Positions 45,311 through 55,037 are shown, counted from the stretch's first letter. The stretch: DNA of 64,000 bases from Undibacterium parvum (GCF_003955735.1 NZ_CP034464.1:4526001-4590000); one strand, 5' to 3'. Translations and numbers: made by a program. The notes: a model not told the origin generated them from the sequence alone.

Positions 45311-46381
45311 TTAAGCCAAATTACACATTTGCAGGCGATTGCCTAGCATAGGGTGCTGCTGGGTGGAGCAATGAGTGGCACCACCACCGAGAGAAATAGC
45401 CGTGATCGGCAATAATTCAACCACGCGGTCGGGGAAGGCTTGAGCGAAGACGGCACGTGCTAATTCATCTTGTGGCACATCGAAGGCAGTTGAAATTACC
45501 GCACCGTTGACTAAGACATAGTTGGCATAAGTGTCGCAAAAACGCGGACAGTCGTAGTTATAGGCATTGCGTGGCACTGGCAGATCGAGTATCTCAAAGC
45601 GCCGACCACGAGCATCGGTGGCCAGTTCCAGCGCACGGCGGTTTTCTTGCATGCCGGTGTAGTATTCACCCATGTCAGGATCGGCTGCGTTGAACAGTAT
45701 CTTGCCCGGTGCGATAAACGAAGCGATGCCATCGATATGACCATTGGTCTCAACTTCAGGTGGGTAGCCTGGCAACCAAATGATTTTTGTTACGCCTAAC
45801 ATGCGACGTAATTCCGCCTCGATGTCGGCGCGAGTCATGCCTGGATTACGGTTTGGGTGCAGCAAGCAGCTCTCGGTCGTCAACAAAGTACCTTGACCGT
45901 CGACATAAAATGAACCACCTTCCAACACCATGCTGGAGCGCATAACAGGCAATTGCGCCATCGCTGCAATATCATCGGCCAGACGGGCGCAACCATCATA
46001 CGGCGAGTACTTTTCACCCCAGGCATTAAACTTAAAAGCAGCAGCGACTTGACTGAGCTTGTCTTCATTGCTCAGGATAATCGGGCCGCAATCACGCACC
46101 CAGTTGTCTTCTACCGCAAGTGGCACGACAGTGACGCTAGGGCCACATAATTTACGCGCCGTCTCTACCAGTGGAGTGTGCGCGGTAACGATACAACGCT
46201 GATATTTGGCAATAGTGCGCGCCAGTAAGGCAAAGGCATCACATACGGCAGGGTAGTGTTCACCCCACAGTTCTTCACGGTTTTCTAGCACTGGCCAGCC
46301 CAACCAGGTGGCTGCCATTGGTTCCCATTCTGCGGGCATACGATAGCCGTCACGGCGGCAATCAAATTCTTGTTGTGTCAT
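45311..46381 (-). CDS. aguA: Agmatine deiminase (AguA, canonical)
   Basis: A 356-residue cytosolic enzyme that turns agmatine into N-carbamoylputrescine and ammonia. It shows RMPAEWEPMAATWLGWP, NWVRDCGPI, EGGSFYVDGQGTLLTTES, TNGHIDGIASF and the nucleophile Cys in LGGGATHCSTQQHP, all as in characterised AguA. It is the first gene of the run aguA-aguB-aguA. Confidence 0.93.
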   Translation of the reverse strand: MTQQEFDCRRDGYRMPAEWEPMAATWLGWPVLENREELWGEHYPAVCDAFALLARTIAKYQRCIVTAHTPLVETARKLCGPSVTVVPLAVEDNWVRDCGPIILSNEDKLSQVAAAFKFNAWGEKYSPYDGCARLADDIAAMAQLPVMRSSMVLEGGSFYVDGQGTLLTTESCLLHPNRNPGMTRADIEAELRRMLGVTKIIWLPGYPPEVETNGHIDGIASFIAPGKILFNAADPDMGEYYTGMQENRRALELATDARGRRFEILDLPVPRNAYNYDCPRFCDTYANYVLVNGAVISTAFDVPQDELARAVFAQAFPDRVVELLPITAISLGGGATHCSTQQHPMLGNRLQMCNLA

Positions 46382-46881
46382 CTCAAAACCCTTAATGAAA
46401 TTAGCTTGTGGGAGTATCCTAAGATGAATTTTATTTATGAAAAAGCGACTAATATTGCGACTATTAGTTAATTTATCTCATACCTTAATTGATTTCAGCG
46501 CGCTATTTATGAATTGAGCTGGATTGATTAGACGAATATTTACTCGCCCATGTGACGTAGACACTGGGTGAATCGTGCATGCTAGAGGTGGAAGCAGCGG
46601 CAAAATGAAGGCGCGATTTTGCTAACTATTTCGCCTGCTCGCTTAGAGAAAATTGACTTGATAGTTGATGACTGACAGCAAAAAATTTGCCTGCATCTGT
46701 GGCTTCGTCGGATTAATGCGACACAGTGGGCTGAGATGTCAGCACAATCGCTTAATGGAGGCCCGTTGGCACAGCACTCAATGCGAAGTGCAAATAATTC
46801 AGGAAGAGGAAGGTAATAAGCTTAGACGCACAGCCTGCGCCTAACTTGTTTCAAACATAAATCACTTAAGTACCTAAGCAC
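46382..46881. promoter_or_regulatory. Leader region of aguA with a GCGACTA direct repeat
   Basis: The 500-base interval between lysR and aguA has no gene. GCGACTA occurs at 46445-46451 and again at 46457-46463, a 12-base period, within an AT-rich stretch about 65-80 bases before the aguA start. It could be a binding site for the neighbouring LysR protein or another regulator. The remainder toward 46881 shows nothing I can name. Confidence 0.45.
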
Positions 46882-47784
46882 CTAATCGCCAACACCTTCC
46901 AAATTGCCTTGTTTGAGCAAGCCATCAAAGACTTCCAGAACAATATTGGAGCGTGGCTGCCCCGCTACCCGCGAGATCCACCAGGTTGTACCAACAGGCC
47001 TTTGATATTCAGGTAGGATTGCCAACCTTTTCTGTGCCAGATCATCCTTGGCCAACAAACGCGAGACACAGGCGATACCGCGTCCACGCAACACGGCATC
47101 AAGCAATAGGCGCTGATCATCATATATCGCTTGATTTTTGAACATAGCCAACTGATCCCGGAAGATCCCTGCGGTTGCAGCATTGGTCAGGCTCTCTTCC
47201 AGGCAAACCAATTTGGTGTGTAAATGATGCTCGGAGATGGGTATATTCGCCAACTTCGCCACCAGTTCAGTGCAGCCTAGCATTACCCATTCATCCTGCA
47301 AAAATGGAATTTCCAATAAGCCAGGCTGTTGTATTGGACGATCACCGATGGTAATGTCCACATCGAGTTCATCGATGAAACGCGCAGTTTCATCGGTAGA
47401 CAACATGGGGCAAAGTCCCGCAATCGTCTCTTGCAAAAATTCCAATTGCGGCTGCACCCAACCATGCAAAAGCGGCGCTGGACATACCAAGACCACTAAA
47501 CCAGGATCAAGGTAGGTGGAAATCCGCCCCAAACCGCTACGCAAAGTATCTAGGGAGCGCGTAACACTACGCTGCAACACCTCGCCCGCTATCGAAAGTT
47601 CAACGCCGCGGCCGACCCTGCGAAACAGGGGCTGCCCAACCTGTTCTTCTAATTGCTGGATCTGATGACTGATCGCTGATTGTGAAAGACACAGCTCATC
47701 TGCCGCACGCGAAAAATTGCCATGGCGTGCGGCAGCTTCAAAACCAGCCAACAATCTCAATGAGGGAATTCGTATAGTAGACAT
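46882..47784 (-). CDS. LysR-family transcriptional regulator (GcvA-like)
   Basis: A 300-residue regulator with the N-terminal winged helix (residues about 5-60: SLRLLAGFEAAARHGNFSRAADELCLSQSAISHQIQQLEE) and a type 2 periplasmic-binding-like effector domain. Its similarity to the GcvA group is by the start IRIPSLRLLAGFEAAARHG. It is oriented toward aguA and may be transcribed with or apart from it; control of the agmatine and putrescine genes is inferred from position. Confidence 0.85.
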   Translation of the reverse strand: MSTIRIPSLRLLAGFEAAARHGNFSRAADELCLSQSAISHQIQQLEEQVGQPLFRRVGRGVELSIAGEVLQRSVTRSLDTLRSGLGRISTYLDPGLVVLVCPAPLLHGWVQPQLEFLQETIAGLCPMLSTDETARFIDELDVDITIGDRPIQQPGLLEIPFLQDEWVMLGCTELVAKLANIPISEHHLHTKLVCLEESLTNAATAGIFRDQLAMFKNQAIYDDQRLLLDAVLRGRGIACVSRLLAKDDLAQKRLAILPEYQRPVGTTWWISRVAGQPRSNIVLEVFDGLLKQGNLEGVGD

Positions 47785-48408
47785 ATGTAAAAAATTTGCA
47801 TTTAACCCGTGAACTTATCAATATATCTCAAGTTAATACGAGTTGGCGACTAGAAATTCAAAATGAATTTTTAACGTGTTGTCGGGCAACGCCACTTTGC
47901 AGACTCACTTGAGACGACTACTAGCGCAAATTGACTGACCAGTTTGGTGTGAGATGGAACCAGAGTTTTTTAGATTGAGTTGCGTGCCAAGAGTGGATTT
48001 AGGGCCAATCACCGCGTAGAAGTGCGCCCTGAAAACCTATTCAAAGCGTGCGAAATTCGATGCTACCGAAATTTTATACTAATCAGATCAATGCACCATC
48101 CATCTTTAGAATATATGGCGAATACCGATATCCAACCCTGTTTTTCCGGAATCGATCTCGATTGCATCATCTGCGCTATAAAAGAGTGGGCCATCCCTTT
48201 TTTGATATGGGCATAGGTCGCATACATAATTGTGCGCCTAGCCATAACGTAGTTGTTTTTAAAGACATCGTTGATGCTTTTTGGCTGATGTTCATTGCCT
48301 CTTTGACGTTTGTGCCCAGCGAACTCTATTGAGTCAATTATTTTTATGACATTATCGCTATAATGTAAATTAATACTAACAGTACCTTGATTTAAGTCCC
48401 CCACTTCC
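47785..48408. other. Gene-free interval before the integrase
   Basis: This 624-base AT-rich stretch has only short frames without recognisable domains, ribosome sites or codon bias. I see no tRNA and no clear attachment site. It may hold decayed sequence next to the integrase. Confidence 0.4.
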
Positions 48409-49608
48409 ATGAAGCAGCAAAACAATCTGAATGCCGGTCACGGGTATGCGTTGCTACCACTTGACAACGTAATATTGCCAGTTGATATGGATGGCAGCGA
48501 TGGCAACAACCGCGCACGAGGCAATCGTCCTCAGATATTAGCTGATAACGATATTGATGCTATCAAAGCTTGGCTTGCTCGTTTTTTAGATACTAAGACC
48601 ACTTTTGATAATTATCGAAAAGAAGCAGAACGCTTACTTTTATGGTCTACCATTCAACTCGGTAAACCTTTGTCATCGATAACGCACGAGGATTGGTTGC
48701 TCTATCAGAGGTTTTTGTCCAATCCTGAACCTACATCTCGGTGGGTTATGCGAGATGGTCGAAAATTTGCGCGAAGTGACCCGGAATGGCGTCCCTTTTC
48801 GGGACCGCTCTCCCCTACAAGTCAACGCCAAGCAGCCGTCATCCTCAATGTCCTATTTTCTTGGTTAGTCAACGCGGGATATTTGGCCGGAAATCCACTA
48901 TCACTTTCGCGACAGCGAAACAGAAAGGCAAAACCACGTATTACGCGGTATCTTGAGGAAGATTTGTGGATGGAAGTTAAATTGACGATCGACTCTATGC
49001 CGAAGGAGTCTCCGCGAGAATGTGAACAATATTTTAGAATGCGCTGGCTGTTTTCACTCTTGTACTTATGCGGCCTACGTATTTCTGAAGTAATTGGAAA
49101 TACGATGGGATGTTTTTTCTGTCGACGGGATAAAACCGGCGAAGAGCGCTGGTGGCTCGAAATCTTAGGTAAAGGTGACAAGTTGCGTATTGTTCCGGCA
49201 ACCAATGAATTAATGGTGGAGTTAGCACGATATAGACGTGAAAAAGGCTTAGCTGCCCTCCCCGCCTCAGATGAATGCCTACCATTATTGTTACCGATTG
49301 GACGTCGAACGGATTCAATGACACGCGGCGCATTGCATGCGATAGTCAAAAAAGTCTTTGAAAATACCGCAATACGTTTAAGACAACGCGACGAACACTC
49401 TCAAGCGCTTGCTGATCGCGTCGAGCAGGCATCTGCGCATTGGCTAAGACATACTGCAGGTTCACACATGGCTAATAACGACGTTGATCTACGCCATGTA
49501 CGCGATAATTTGGGGCATGAGTCTATTAGCACCACCAATAATTATCTCCACTCATCAGATAATGCCCGCCACCAAGAAACAGAAAATAGACATAAAATAA
49601 AGTGGTAG
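48409..49608 (+). CDS. Tyrosine recombinase/integrase
   Basis: A 399-residue site-specific recombinase. It has an N-terminal SAM-like core-binding part (about 50-170) and a C-terminal catalytic domain with Arg in CGLRISEVIG, HWLRHTAGS (H-x-x-R) and Tyr in TTNNYLHSS. No excisionase, phage or conjugation genes adjoin it, and no tRNA lies beside it. It may be an orphan of an old island, or one of the lone chromosomal recombinases that are common in betaproteobacteria. Confidence 0.88.
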   Translation: MKQQNNLNAGHGYALLPLDNVILPVDMDGSDGNNRARGNRPQILADNDIDAIKAWLARFLDTKTTFDNYRKEAERLLLWSTIQLGKPLSSITHEDWLLYQRFLSNPEPTSRWVMRDGRKFARSDPEWRPFSGPLSPTSQRQAAVILNVLFSWLVNAGYLAGNPLSLSRQRNRKAKPRITRYLEEDLWMEVKLTIDSMPKESPRECEQYFRMRWLFSLLYLCGLRISEVIGNTMGCFFCRRDKTGEERWWLEILGKGDKLRIVPATNELMVELARYRREKGLAALPASDECLPLLLPIGRRTDSMTRGALHAIVKKVFENTAIRLRQRDEHSQALADRVEQASAHWLRHTAGSHMANNDVDLRHVRDNLGHESISTTNNYLHSSDNARHQETENRHKIKW

Positions 49609-49957
49609 CGCGTCGATTTTTGACACGTAAAAGCTACCCCGTTGCCAAGCGGAAGATTAAATTTTATTGCGGCCTCAAACCCGACTGAAAAATTACTTAT
49701 TAACACTTTGGTTGACGTCGCCTAAATTTTCATTTTCTCTAAAGATAATGGCTACGCTCTCCAGCATATCGCATTTTCCCTTTTTTTAAGTTCTGTGGAA
49801 CATTAATAGTAATTCTGCTCAAATTGATCTATACCAGCCAATAGACAAAGGCTGCACACCAAATTAAACCGAATTGCACAGCATTACTGCGGCTAGCCGA
49901 AATTTTCCATCTGGTAAAATAGACAGCATATAAGTCACAGCACAAACCACAAAAAAT
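49609..49957. other. Gene-free interval before the acyl-CoA ligase
   Basis: About 350 bases without a coding frame of note. It must contain the promoter of the acyl-CoA ligase; I see no clear boxes. Confidence 0.35.
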
Positions 49958-51799
49958 ATGTCGATACAACTGAAACCCCTGAAAGAAAGAACGCTGTCTG
50001 AACTTCAAACCTTATCTGAACTTTTCGCCTGGCGTGCCGCCCTGACACCGCAGCTTGAAGCGTACCGGCAGTTTAATGAGTTGCAAGGCGAATGGATCAG
50101 TTCTTCATGGCTAGAAACCTATCAACGTAGTCTAGAGTTTGCCAAAGCAATCGCTGTCTTGCAGCCCGAGCGCGGTGCGCGCATTGCGATTTTATTGCCC
50201 AATAGTTTGAATGCAGTGTGCATGGATCAAGCGACATTGCAGCTCGCTTGCGTCCCGGTACCCATGCATGCGCTCGATAACCCTGCCAGTATTGCCTATA
50301 TCCTTAGCGACAGCGATGCGACTTTACTCATCGCCGCTACTGATCAGCAATGGCAAGAAATCGCTGGCACTGGCATCACTACGCCAGCGCTACGGCAGGT
50401 AGTGGTACTACAAAAAAATCTCGCGCAAAATGACTATTGCCCGGATGTGCCGGTCGCTCTGTTGGACGATTGGCTTGCCAGCGCATCTGCGCATGACGCC
50501 CCTACAGTTCTGGTCGAGGCCAAGGCTGATGATTTGGCCGCTTTGGTGTATACCTCTGGCACCACAGGCAAACCGAAAGGTGTGATGCTAACTCATCAGA
50601 ACGTCATGTCCAACGTCAAGGCGGTGGTAAAGCGCGTTGTGCCAGTCAGCAGTGACGTCTTCCTGTCGTTTTTGCCTTTGTCGCATACCTTCGAACGTAC
50701 CGCAGGCTATTACTTGCCGATTGCGGCAGGTGCGTGCGTAGCATTCTCGTTTTCGGTGAAACAATTGCCGCAAGAATTGCTTACCATCAGGCCGACCATA
50801 CTCATTTCAGTGCCACGTATTTACGAACGCGTGTACAGCGCACTACAAAACAAATTGGCACAGTCAAAAATTCAGTCCTTGCTAGTCAATGAGGCGATAG
50901 CGATTGGCTGGCGACGCTTCAACAAAGTACAAGGCTTGATGTCGCAAAGTCGGCTTCAGACCGTGTTTGATAGCCTTGCCTGGAGCGTGCTAGAACCACT
51001 TGTGGCAGATAAACTAAAAAGCCAGTTTGGCGGACGCTTGCGGGTAGCTGTGAGTGGCGGCGCTGCCCTGTCTACCGCGATCTCGCGGTGTTTTTTGAGC
51101 TTGGGCATTCCTATCGTGCAAGGCTATGGCATGACCGAAAGCTCGCCGGTCGTGGCATTTAATTCTCCCGAAGACAATAATCCGGCAACCGTTGGACGCG
51201 TGATGGATCAGGTCGAAGTCAAAATTGGGGAAAACGCCGAGCTACTGGTGCGCGGGCCCAATGTGATGCGAGGCTATTGGAAACGTGAGGAAGATACCGC
51301 CAAAGCCTTTATCGATGGCTGGTTACGCACCGGCGATCAGGCAGAAGTGCTGGACGGACGGGTGCGCATACTCGGGCGCGTCAAAGAAATCATAGTGACT
51401 TCAACAGGCGAGAAAATTGCGCCGGTTGATCTGGAGATCGCGATCGCTACCGACCCCGTATTCGAGCAAGTCTATGCCTTCGGCGACAACGCGCCCTTCA
51501 TCGCATGCGCGGTGGTTCTGAGTCAGGCTTATTGGGCCACCTTAAGTGCTTCACTGGCGCTCGATGCCAACGCACCGGCCAGCCTGCACTCGCCCAAAGC
51601 GGTGGATGCCGTAGTGCAGCGCATGCGCGCACTAACTACCGCCCTGCCTTTTTACGCGCAGCCTAAAGCGGCAATTCTGTCACTAGAGCCTTGGACCATA
51701 GAAAACACTCTGATTACGCCAACACTGAAATTAAAACGACTTAATCTTGCCAAACATTTTGCGTCGGATATACAGCGCTTGTACACACAACATCGATAA
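49958..51799 (+). CDS. Long-chain fatty acid-CoA ligase (AMP-binding)
   Basis: A 613-residue adenylate-forming enzyme that activates fatty acids with ATP and CoA. P-loop motif LVYTSGTTGKPKGVMLTH, A-motif VQGYGMTESSPVVAFN, then GWLRTGDQAEV and GRVKEIIVTSTGEKIAP are present. The architecture is the long-chain (FAA1/LACS) type with the extended C-terminal region. It stands alone, so its pathway role cannot be narrowed. Confidence 0.9.
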   Translation: MSIQLKPLKERTLSELQTLSELFAWRAALTPQLEAYRQFNELQGEWISSSWLETYQRSLEFAKAIAVLQPERGARIAILLPNSLNAVCMDQATLQLACVPVPMHALDNPASIAYILSDSDATLLIAATDQQWQEIAGTGITTPALRQVVVLQKNLAQNDYCPDVPVALLDDWLASASAHDAPTVLVEAKADDLAALVYTSGTTGKPKGVMLTHQNVMSNVKAVVKRVVPVSSDVFLSFLPLSHTFERTAGYYLPIAAGACVAFSFSVKQLPQELLTIRPTILISVPRIYERVYSALQNKLAQSKIQSLLVNEAIAIGWRRFNKVQGLMSQSRLQTVFDSLAWSVLEPLVADKLKSQFGGRLRVAVSGGAALSTAISRCFLSLGIPIVQGYGMTESSPVVAFNSPEDNNPATVGRVMDQVEVKIGENAELLVRGPNVMRGYWKREEDTAKAFIDGWLRTGDQAEVLDGRVRILGRVKEIIVTSTGEKIAPVDLEIAIATDPVFEQVYAFGDNAPFIACAVVLSQAYWATLSASLALDANAPASLHSPKAVDAVVQRMRALTTALPFYAQPKAAILSLEPWTIENTLITPTLKLKRLNLAKHFASDIQRLYTQHR

Positions 51800-51882
51800 C
51801 AAACAAAGCAAGGAAAAGAAGGCCGCCCCTACCCTGCCGCAACGCACCCAGCATCTGGCACCAGGCCCATGGGTTTCTCAAT

Positions 51883-51969
51883 AGGCATGCCGCCACTGCG
51901 CAATACCGGTGCGGCTTACAGGCCGGATGCTGCCACCAGGCGCATAGAATATGCGCACTGGCGTGCCTC
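51883..51969. repeat. Palindromic repeat element (REP-like)
   Basis: An 87-bp element starting GGCATGCCGCCACTGCGCA and ending TGCGCACTGGCGTGCC, whose ends pair. It shares most positions with the copies at 53394 and 55886. It lies after the acyl-CoA ligase in the 347-base gap 51800-52146, which otherwise holds only the promoter region of the sigma factor. Confidence 0.85.
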
Positions 51970-52146
51970 ATTGTTAGAAAATTTGATGGCGATGATAATT
52001 GGATCAAACTGGTTTTTGCTGGATATACAGACGGCACAATAGATCAACCCATTGCCAGCGACGATGCCGCCTTACCACTTCGTGTCATGACAAACAAATT
52101 TTCAGCGTTCTTTTTTCTATAGTTCCGTAAGAAAATGCTCGCATGA

Positions 52147-52722
52147 ATGACTACCTCCATAAGTAAGTTATTCATCACAAGCACAATGAACAAAACAAAA
52201 CAACCCACCTCGCAAGACCTCTTGTACCAGCAGGCAGTGCAAGAATTTGGCCGTGAACTGACCCGCTTTGTAGCAGGCTACGAACGAGAAAATGGAAAAC
52301 GGCAGGAGCTATTGCAAGAGGTTCATTTCGCTTTATGGCGAAGCATGGCCGCTTACATGGAGCAGTGCTCGTTGCGAACCTGGGTGTATCGAGTGGCGCA
52401 CAATGTCGCAGTGACGCATATTCAGCGAAACCAGCGTGCCGTAGAGCGAAATTGGGCCAGTCTGGAAGAGCTTGAACTTCATGTCGATGAGGCTGCTGAC
52501 ATCCTCTTAACGGACCGGCGACTAGACCTAGAACGAGTGATGGAATTAGTTCATTCTCTGATCGCATTGGATCGCGAAATCATCTTACTTTATCTCGAAG
52601 ATTTGGACGCTGCCAGCATTAGTGAAATCACAGGACTGTCTTCCCGCAACGTCGCCACAAAAATACATAGGATCAAATCACTGCTGGCAAACCGGCTGGC
52701 CTTTAGGAGAAAATCATCATGA
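52147..52722 (+). CDS. ECF-type RNA polymerase sigma factor
   Basis: A 191-residue sigma-70 family protein. Region 2 covers about residues 30-95 (LLQEVHFALWRSMAAYMEQCSLRTWVYRVAHNVAVTHIQRN) and region 4 about 130-185 (LIALDREIILLYLEDLDAASISEITGLSSRNVATKIHRIK). The start may be 52147 or the ATG at 52186; neither has a good ribosome site. The stop overlaps the next gene as ATGA, the usual link between an ECF sigma factor and its regulator. Confidence 0.87.
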   Translation: MTTSISKLFITSTMNKTKQPTSQDLLYQQAVQEFGRELTRFVAGYERENGKRQELLQEVHFALWRSMAAYMEQCSLRTWVYRVAHNVAVTHIQRNQRAVERNWASLEELELHVDEAADILLTDRRLDLERVMELVHSLIALDREIILLYLEDLDAASISEITGLSSRNVATKIHRIKSLLANRLAFRRKSS

Positions 52723-53273
52723 ACGAAGAAGAATTGAAATCAATGTGGCAGTCGCAAGCAGTCGACAATGAGAGTTATTCATTTCAAACACTTGAGTACG
52801 AGACGATGGGCTTTCGCCGCAAAATTGCGCAACGCAATATACAAGAAAGAATTGCCGCGGTGGCGGTTGCCTTAATCTTCGGCTTTTACGCGTGGCACTT
52901 ACCGGTATTGTTGATGCGTATTGGTAGCTGCATTGTGGTGTTCGGTAGTTTATTCATTCTCTACCATCTGCAGCATAGGACCTCGTTGCGAGAGCTTCCG
53001 CCTGAAAATCTAGCCCTATCGAATTTAACTTACTTTCGTGATGAACTGATGCGTCAACGCGATGCCCTGCGTCATTTGTGGCTATGGATGATCCCGACTC
53101 TACTAGGTATGAGCGTCTTTTTTTGGGGCTGGGCACAGCCAGAGCCAGCAGATTTTCCCTGGTCGATTACATCTGTAATAATTGTTCCTTTCGGCATCGT
53201 TATAGCGATGAATTTTCTTGCTGCGCACAGACTACAGGGGAAAATTGATCAATTAAATCAGTTAGATAAATAA
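52719..53273 (+). CDS. Membrane protein, probable anti-sigma factor
   Basis: A 184-residue protein with a hydrophilic N-terminus (MNEEELKSMWQSQ, about 45 residues) and about four membrane segments in pairs (near 48-85 and 120-165). It overlaps the sigma factor stop. Size, topology and coupling suggest that it holds the sigma factor at the membrane. It lacks the HxxxCxxC zinc motif of ZAS anti-sigma factors. Confidence 0.65.
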   Translation: MNEEELKSMWQSQAVDNESYSFQTLEYETMGFRRKIAQRNIQERIAAVAVALIFGFYAWHLPVLLMRIGSCIVVFGSLFILYHLQHRTSLRELPPENLALSNLTYFRDELMRQRDALRHLWLWMIPTLLGMSVFFWGWAQPEPADFPWSITSVIIVPFGIVIAMNFLAAHRLQGKIDQLNQLDK

Positions 53274-53393
53274 TTGGCAGATCGCTGATGCCCACACCAT
53301 AGCCAATCGTGGCGATGAGATTGGCGCTTTGGCTTAACAGTCGTATTGACTCGCGTTAAGTCAGGGTGCGGGGATTATTGATGAATTTAAAAC

Positions 53394-53479
53394 GGCATGC
53401 CGCCACTGCGCAATACGGATGCGGCCTACAGGCCGGATGCTGCCAGGAGGCGCATAGAATATGCGCGCTGGCATGCCTC
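53394..53479. repeat. Palindromic repeat element (REP-like)
   Basis: An 86-bp copy of the element at 51883, with GCGCATAGAATATGCGC as the inner palindrome. It is followed by CTTTTTTAG, so it could serve as a terminator for the sigma operon. Confidence 0.85.
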
Positions 53480-53527
53480 TTTTTTAGTAAATTGGAGCGC
53501 ACTTCCAGGAACAAGCAAACAAAAATA

Positions 53528-54565
53528 TCAGACCTCGATCACCACTTTAAGCGCGCCCGTACTGGCAGCGTGGGCAAAGGTCTCATACGCATCCAGAATG
53601 TTAGCGAGCTTGAAGTGATGCGTGATCAATTGTGTCGGATCAATCTTTTTCGTCTGCAAGCTTCTCATCAGCATGGGAGTACTGACGGTATCCACCAAAC
53701 GTGTGGTGATCGTGATGTTTCTATCCCACAGATTTTCCAGATGCAAATCGACTTTGGCACCGTGTACGCCGATATTGGCGATGGTGCCGCCAGGCGCGAC
53801 AATTTTTTCGCACAATTCAAAGCTCGCAGGAATGCCTACCGCTTCAATCGCGGTATCAACCCCTCGCCCATTGCTTAGTTCCATTAAAGCTTCCACCGCC
53901 TTGCCATCCGTACTATTGATTACAGAGGTAGCGCCAAAGCGTGTGGCAATTTCAAGACGTTTGTCGTCGAGATCGATCATGATGATTTCGGCTGGAGAAT
54001 AAAATTGCGCCGTGAGTAAAGCGGCCAGCCCGATCGGCCCTGCGCCAACGATCGCCACCGTGCAACCGGGCTGCACCTTACCGTTGAGCACGCCGCATTC
54101 GAATCCGGTCGGCAAAATATCGCTCAGCATGACCAGCGCTTCTTCATCCATCCCATAGGGAATCGGATACAAACTCGTATCGGCATACGGCGTACGCACA
54201 TATTCTGCCTGGGTGCCATCGATGGTATTACCAAGTATCCAACCGCCTGTTGTGCAATGAGAATACATCAGCTTGCGGCAATATTCGCACTTGCCACATG
54301 AGCTGATGCAAGAGATCAGCACCCTGTCACCGGGTTTAAACGCGGTGACCGCAACACCAACTTTATCAACAATACCGACCCCCTCATGACCAAGAATGCG
54401 GCCTGGCTGGCAGCTAGGCACATCGCCTTTGAGAATATGCAGATCGGTGCCACAGATAGTGGTCTTGGTTATTTGGACGATGGCATCGGTGGGCGCAAGT
54501 ATTTCTGGCCGCGTACGTTCTTCCAAGGCTTTTTTACCTGGGCCCAAATAGACAAGTGCTTTCAT
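53528..54565 (-). CDS. Zinc-dependent alcohol dehydrogenase
   Basis: A medium-chain dehydrogenase of 345 residues. Catalytic zinc ligands lie in TICGTDLHI and GHEGVG; the structural zinc site is CGKCEYCRKLMYSHC. The Rossmann motif is VAIVGAGPIGLAALL. The length and motifs fit the secondary alcohol/threonine dehydrogenase group that acts on small alcohols. No coupled neighbour reveals the substrate. Confidence 0.9.
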   Translation of the reverse strand: MKALVYLGPGKKALEERTRPEILAPTDAIVQITKTTICGTDLHILKGDVPSCQPGRILGHEGVGIVDKVGVAVTAFKPGDRVLISCISSCGKCEYCRKLMYSHCTTGGWILGNTIDGTQAEYVRTPYADTSLYPIPYGMDEEALVMLSDILPTGFECGVLNGKVQPGCTVAIVGAGPIGLAALLTAQFYSPAEIIMIDLDDKRLEIATRFGATSVINSTDGKAVEALMELSNGRGVDTAIEAVGIPASFELCEKIVAPGGTIANIGVHGAKVDLHLENLWDRNITITTRLVDTVSTPMLMRSLQTKKIDPTQLITHHFKLANILDAYETFAHAASTGALKVVIEV

Positions 54566-54721
54566 TACTGAAATTCCTTTAAACGTAAAAAATCTTGTAA
54601 CAAGACATAACGCCAGTCACGCGCCCACAAGGAGTTATTTCTGCACGCGGCAATAAACGGGCAAACGACTTGAGCGCTGTAGCACTCACAGCAGCAACTG
54701 CTAGTTCATCCTGCTACATGC

Positions 54722-54895
54722 TTAACGTGCACCCTTATGGTCTTTTTGCCCGTCATTTTTATGTCTGCCGGCCACTTCCTTCATCTCCGCTTTTTGTTTC
54801 TGGGTGTTCAAGGCATCCGATTTCGAGGGACGAGTCTGTTCCGTTTTTTGATTCAGACTTTGACTCGGACTCTGCGTTTTGCTTGGTTGTGTCAT
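54722..54895 (-). CDS. Small hydrophilic protein of unknown function
   Basis: A 57-residue protein, MTQPSKTQSPSQSLN..., rich in K, Q, S, T and with no hydrophobic segment, so probably disordered. I support it by the strong AGGAG eight bases before the ATG at 54895. A longer in-frame upstream start exists but lacks this site. I do not recognise the family. Confidence 0.55.
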   Translation of the reverse strand: MTQPSKTQSPSQSLNQKTEQTRPSKSDALNTQKQKAEMKEVAGRHKNDGQKDHKGAR

Positions 54896-55037
54896 GAAAT
54901 TCTCCTGAGTAGTGTTAGTCATTCTCGTGAAATATGCCGAACAGTCAGCACGCCGAATAACCAGCAATGACAATGCACCGTTTTAAATCAATATACGGTG
55001 CGCTAGCGAACAGAAGAAGCTGAAAATTTGCCACTGC

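Noticed and set aside
48063..48425. Minus-strand frame of 120 codons in the gap before the integrase
   Set aside because: No ribosome site, no recognisable domain, and it runs into the integrase start. Coding cannot be supported.
48409..49608. Integrase as evidence of a prophage
   Set aside because: No capsid, tail, lysis or replication genes are found within the window on either side.
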